This document shows positions 5,769-6,787 of a stretch of DNA of 6,787 nucleotides, in pieces. Every line of letters starts with the position of its first letter. Position 1 is the first letter of the stretch. Below the pieces are notes generated by a model that made no database searches, was not told where the DNA came from, and saw nothing but the letters and a program-made list of their open reading frames with translations. The stretch is from an uncultured Butyricicoccus sp. (GTDB lineage Bacteria > Bacillota > Clostridia > Oscillospirales > Butyricicoccaceae), in NCBI GenBank assembly GCA_947575935.1, contig CANPPM010000151.1:1-6787 (forward strand), given 5' to 3'. The translations under genes were made by a program, and so were the position numbers.

Positions 5769-6787
5769 TATTTCAGCACCTTCTTATCTTCGATTTCCTT
5801 GCCCTCTACAATGATCAAATCCTGCATGACCAGTGCATTGACAGCCTTCGGGCTTTCAATCTCCTGTTTGACAACATAATAAGTATCTGCCTCATAGATT
5901 TGTGTAATCTCTTTAAAACGTGCAAAGGAACCGCTCATGATATAAACACCAATCCGCGAGGTCACCGTTTCTGTTCCAAACTCATCAGTTTCGGTCTCGG
6001 TCTCTACGCGGACTGCTTCCTTGGGTACCTTCAGCCCGGTATAACTCCCCAGGATCAGGTCAATTTCCTGTTCACGCAGCGAAACGATGCTTGCAGTAAA
6101 CCTATCTCCGGTTAAAATGACAAGCGCATGCTCTTCGTCCTCCGATTTGCGGATGGCATGCACCGAGCCTTCCACAGTTTCACCTGTTTGTGCGAATCGC
6201 AGACTGATCTTTGCGCCGACCCGCATCCGCTGTGCTTCATCTGCCGAAAGCGGCACCGCAAAATACCATGAAAACCCTTGTACAATTTTGCCAAGCGCAG
6301 TGCTTTCCGATGTTGCCGGCTTGTCCTTTAAGATTTGGATCAGTTCTTCATAAGTTATGGTTTCCAATAGCTCCGTCGTGAGGATCCCCTCATAACCGTC
6401 GATTGTTTCTGAAAAGTAGCCGGTCGCAGGCGACTGAATTGAGCGGGTCTGTCCGCTTACCCGGCTGCTTAATGATTCCCTACGGTCTTCTAACTCCTCC
6501 AACTCCGCGCTGAGTGTATCGGTTTCCAGTCCGCCAGCTGCTCTCCGAAGCGACTGCTCACGCAGTGCATCGGCAGTTTCCTGCGCATCGGTAACGATGC
6601 CGTCCTTTACCTGCTCACCCAGGGTTCGCATGGTCGAGACTAGCTGTTGATCAAGCCGTGAAGTATCTGAAAAATCCCCAGCCGACCGCAGCGCCGCACG
6701 CAGCAACGCAACCTCATCCTCCAACAGTTCCAACTCGCGGCTGGTTTCCAGCGCGCTTTCCCCAGCATAAGCAACTGCAAGTTTAGA
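5768..6787 (-). CDS. HlyD-like efflux/secretion adaptor protein, C-terminal part (5' end beyond window)
   Basis: The frame is open to the window edge with no stop; 339 residues are visible. A TTG at 6733 is only an internal codon, because coding continues upstream of it with similar composition. Residues 1 to about 110 are charged and heptad-like, matching the coiled-coil hairpin of membrane-fusion (adaptor) proteins. The second lipoyl/barrel-sandwich half follows: IQSPATGYFSETIDGYEG at 117-134. Then a beta-barrel-like part appears with WYFAVPLSADEAQRMRVG at 174-191 and GLKVPKEAVRV at 251-261. These match the HlyD-family 'periplasmic adaptor' proteins of Clostridia, which often precede yggS. 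The N-terminal membrane helix and first lipoyl half are not in the window. The transport partner and cargo are unknown, and no ABC or RND gene is visible. Its stop shares a base with the yggS start. Confidence 0.8.
   Translation of the reverse strand, partial: SKLAVAYAGESALETSRELELLEDEVALLRAALRSAGDFSDTSRLDQQLVSTMRTLGEQVKDGIVTDAQETADALREQSLRRAAGGLETDTLSAELEELEDRRESLSSRVSGQTRSIQSPATGYFSETIDGYEGILTTELLETITYEELIQILKDKPATSESTALGKIVQGFSWYFAVPLSADEAQRMRVGAKISLRFAQTGETVEGSVHAIRKSEDEEHALVILTGDRFTASIVSLREQEIDLILGSYTGLKVPKEAVRVETETETDEFGTETVTSRIGVYIMSGSFARFKEITQIYEADTYYVVKQEIESPKAVNALVMQDLIIVEGKEIEDKKVLK

Noticed and set aside
6731..6733. TTG as the start of the HlyD-like gene
   Set aside because: The same frame continues without a stop to the window edge with matching coiled-coil composition, and the protein would lack its membrane helix. 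The gene is partial instead.

Overview
The window reads as a piece of a low-GC Gram-positive genome, most likely class Clostridia (perhaps an Oscillospiraceae/Ruminococcaceae relative). That placement is inferred from gene content and order (HlyD-like adaptor, yggS, sepF, yggT, divIVA, ileS, lspA), from strong AAGGAG-type ribosome sites, and from a clostridial-style DivIVA with an N-terminal FGGYD and a C-terminal LKFGVDY tail. No database search was possible. All seven genes lie on the minus strand, so transcription runs from high to low coordinates.

Layout in transcription order: (1) 6787-5768, the C-terminal 339 residues of a HlyD/RND-adaptor-like protein, open at the window edge. (2) 5768-5043, yggS (PLP homeostasis protein), whose ATG overlaps the previous stop as TAATG. 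(3) 5042-4854, a GC-rich non-coding spacer of about 190 bp with several stem-loops and paired imperfect repeats. (4) 4853-4395, sepF (Z-ring membrane anchor). (5) 4390-4121, yggT (small membrane protein), 4 bp after sepF. (6) 4120-3983, a 138-bp spacer with a large inverted repeat, at the place where many Firmicutes carry ylmH. (7) 3982-3245, divIVA (polar/septal curvature-sensing scaffold). (8) 3244-3171, a 74-bp spacer with no T-box. (9) 3170-378, full-length ileS. (10) 377-321, a hairpin with a short U-tract. (11) 320-1, the start of lspA (prolipoprotein signal peptidase), cut by the window edge.

This is the conserved Firmicute division cluster (ylmE-ylmF-ylmG-(ylmH)-divIVA-ileS-lspA). SepF tethers FtsZ to the membrane, DivIVA marks septum and poles, YggT is a membrane protein linked to division and envelope, and YggS controls free pyridoxal phosphate. 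IleS and LspA supply translation and lipoprotein maturation. The genes themselves are ordinary. The least explained DNA is in the spacers, chiefly the structured yggS-sepF spacer and the long inverted repeat before divIVA. I found no mobile element, CRISPR array, tRNA or rRNA, and no clearly new gene system.
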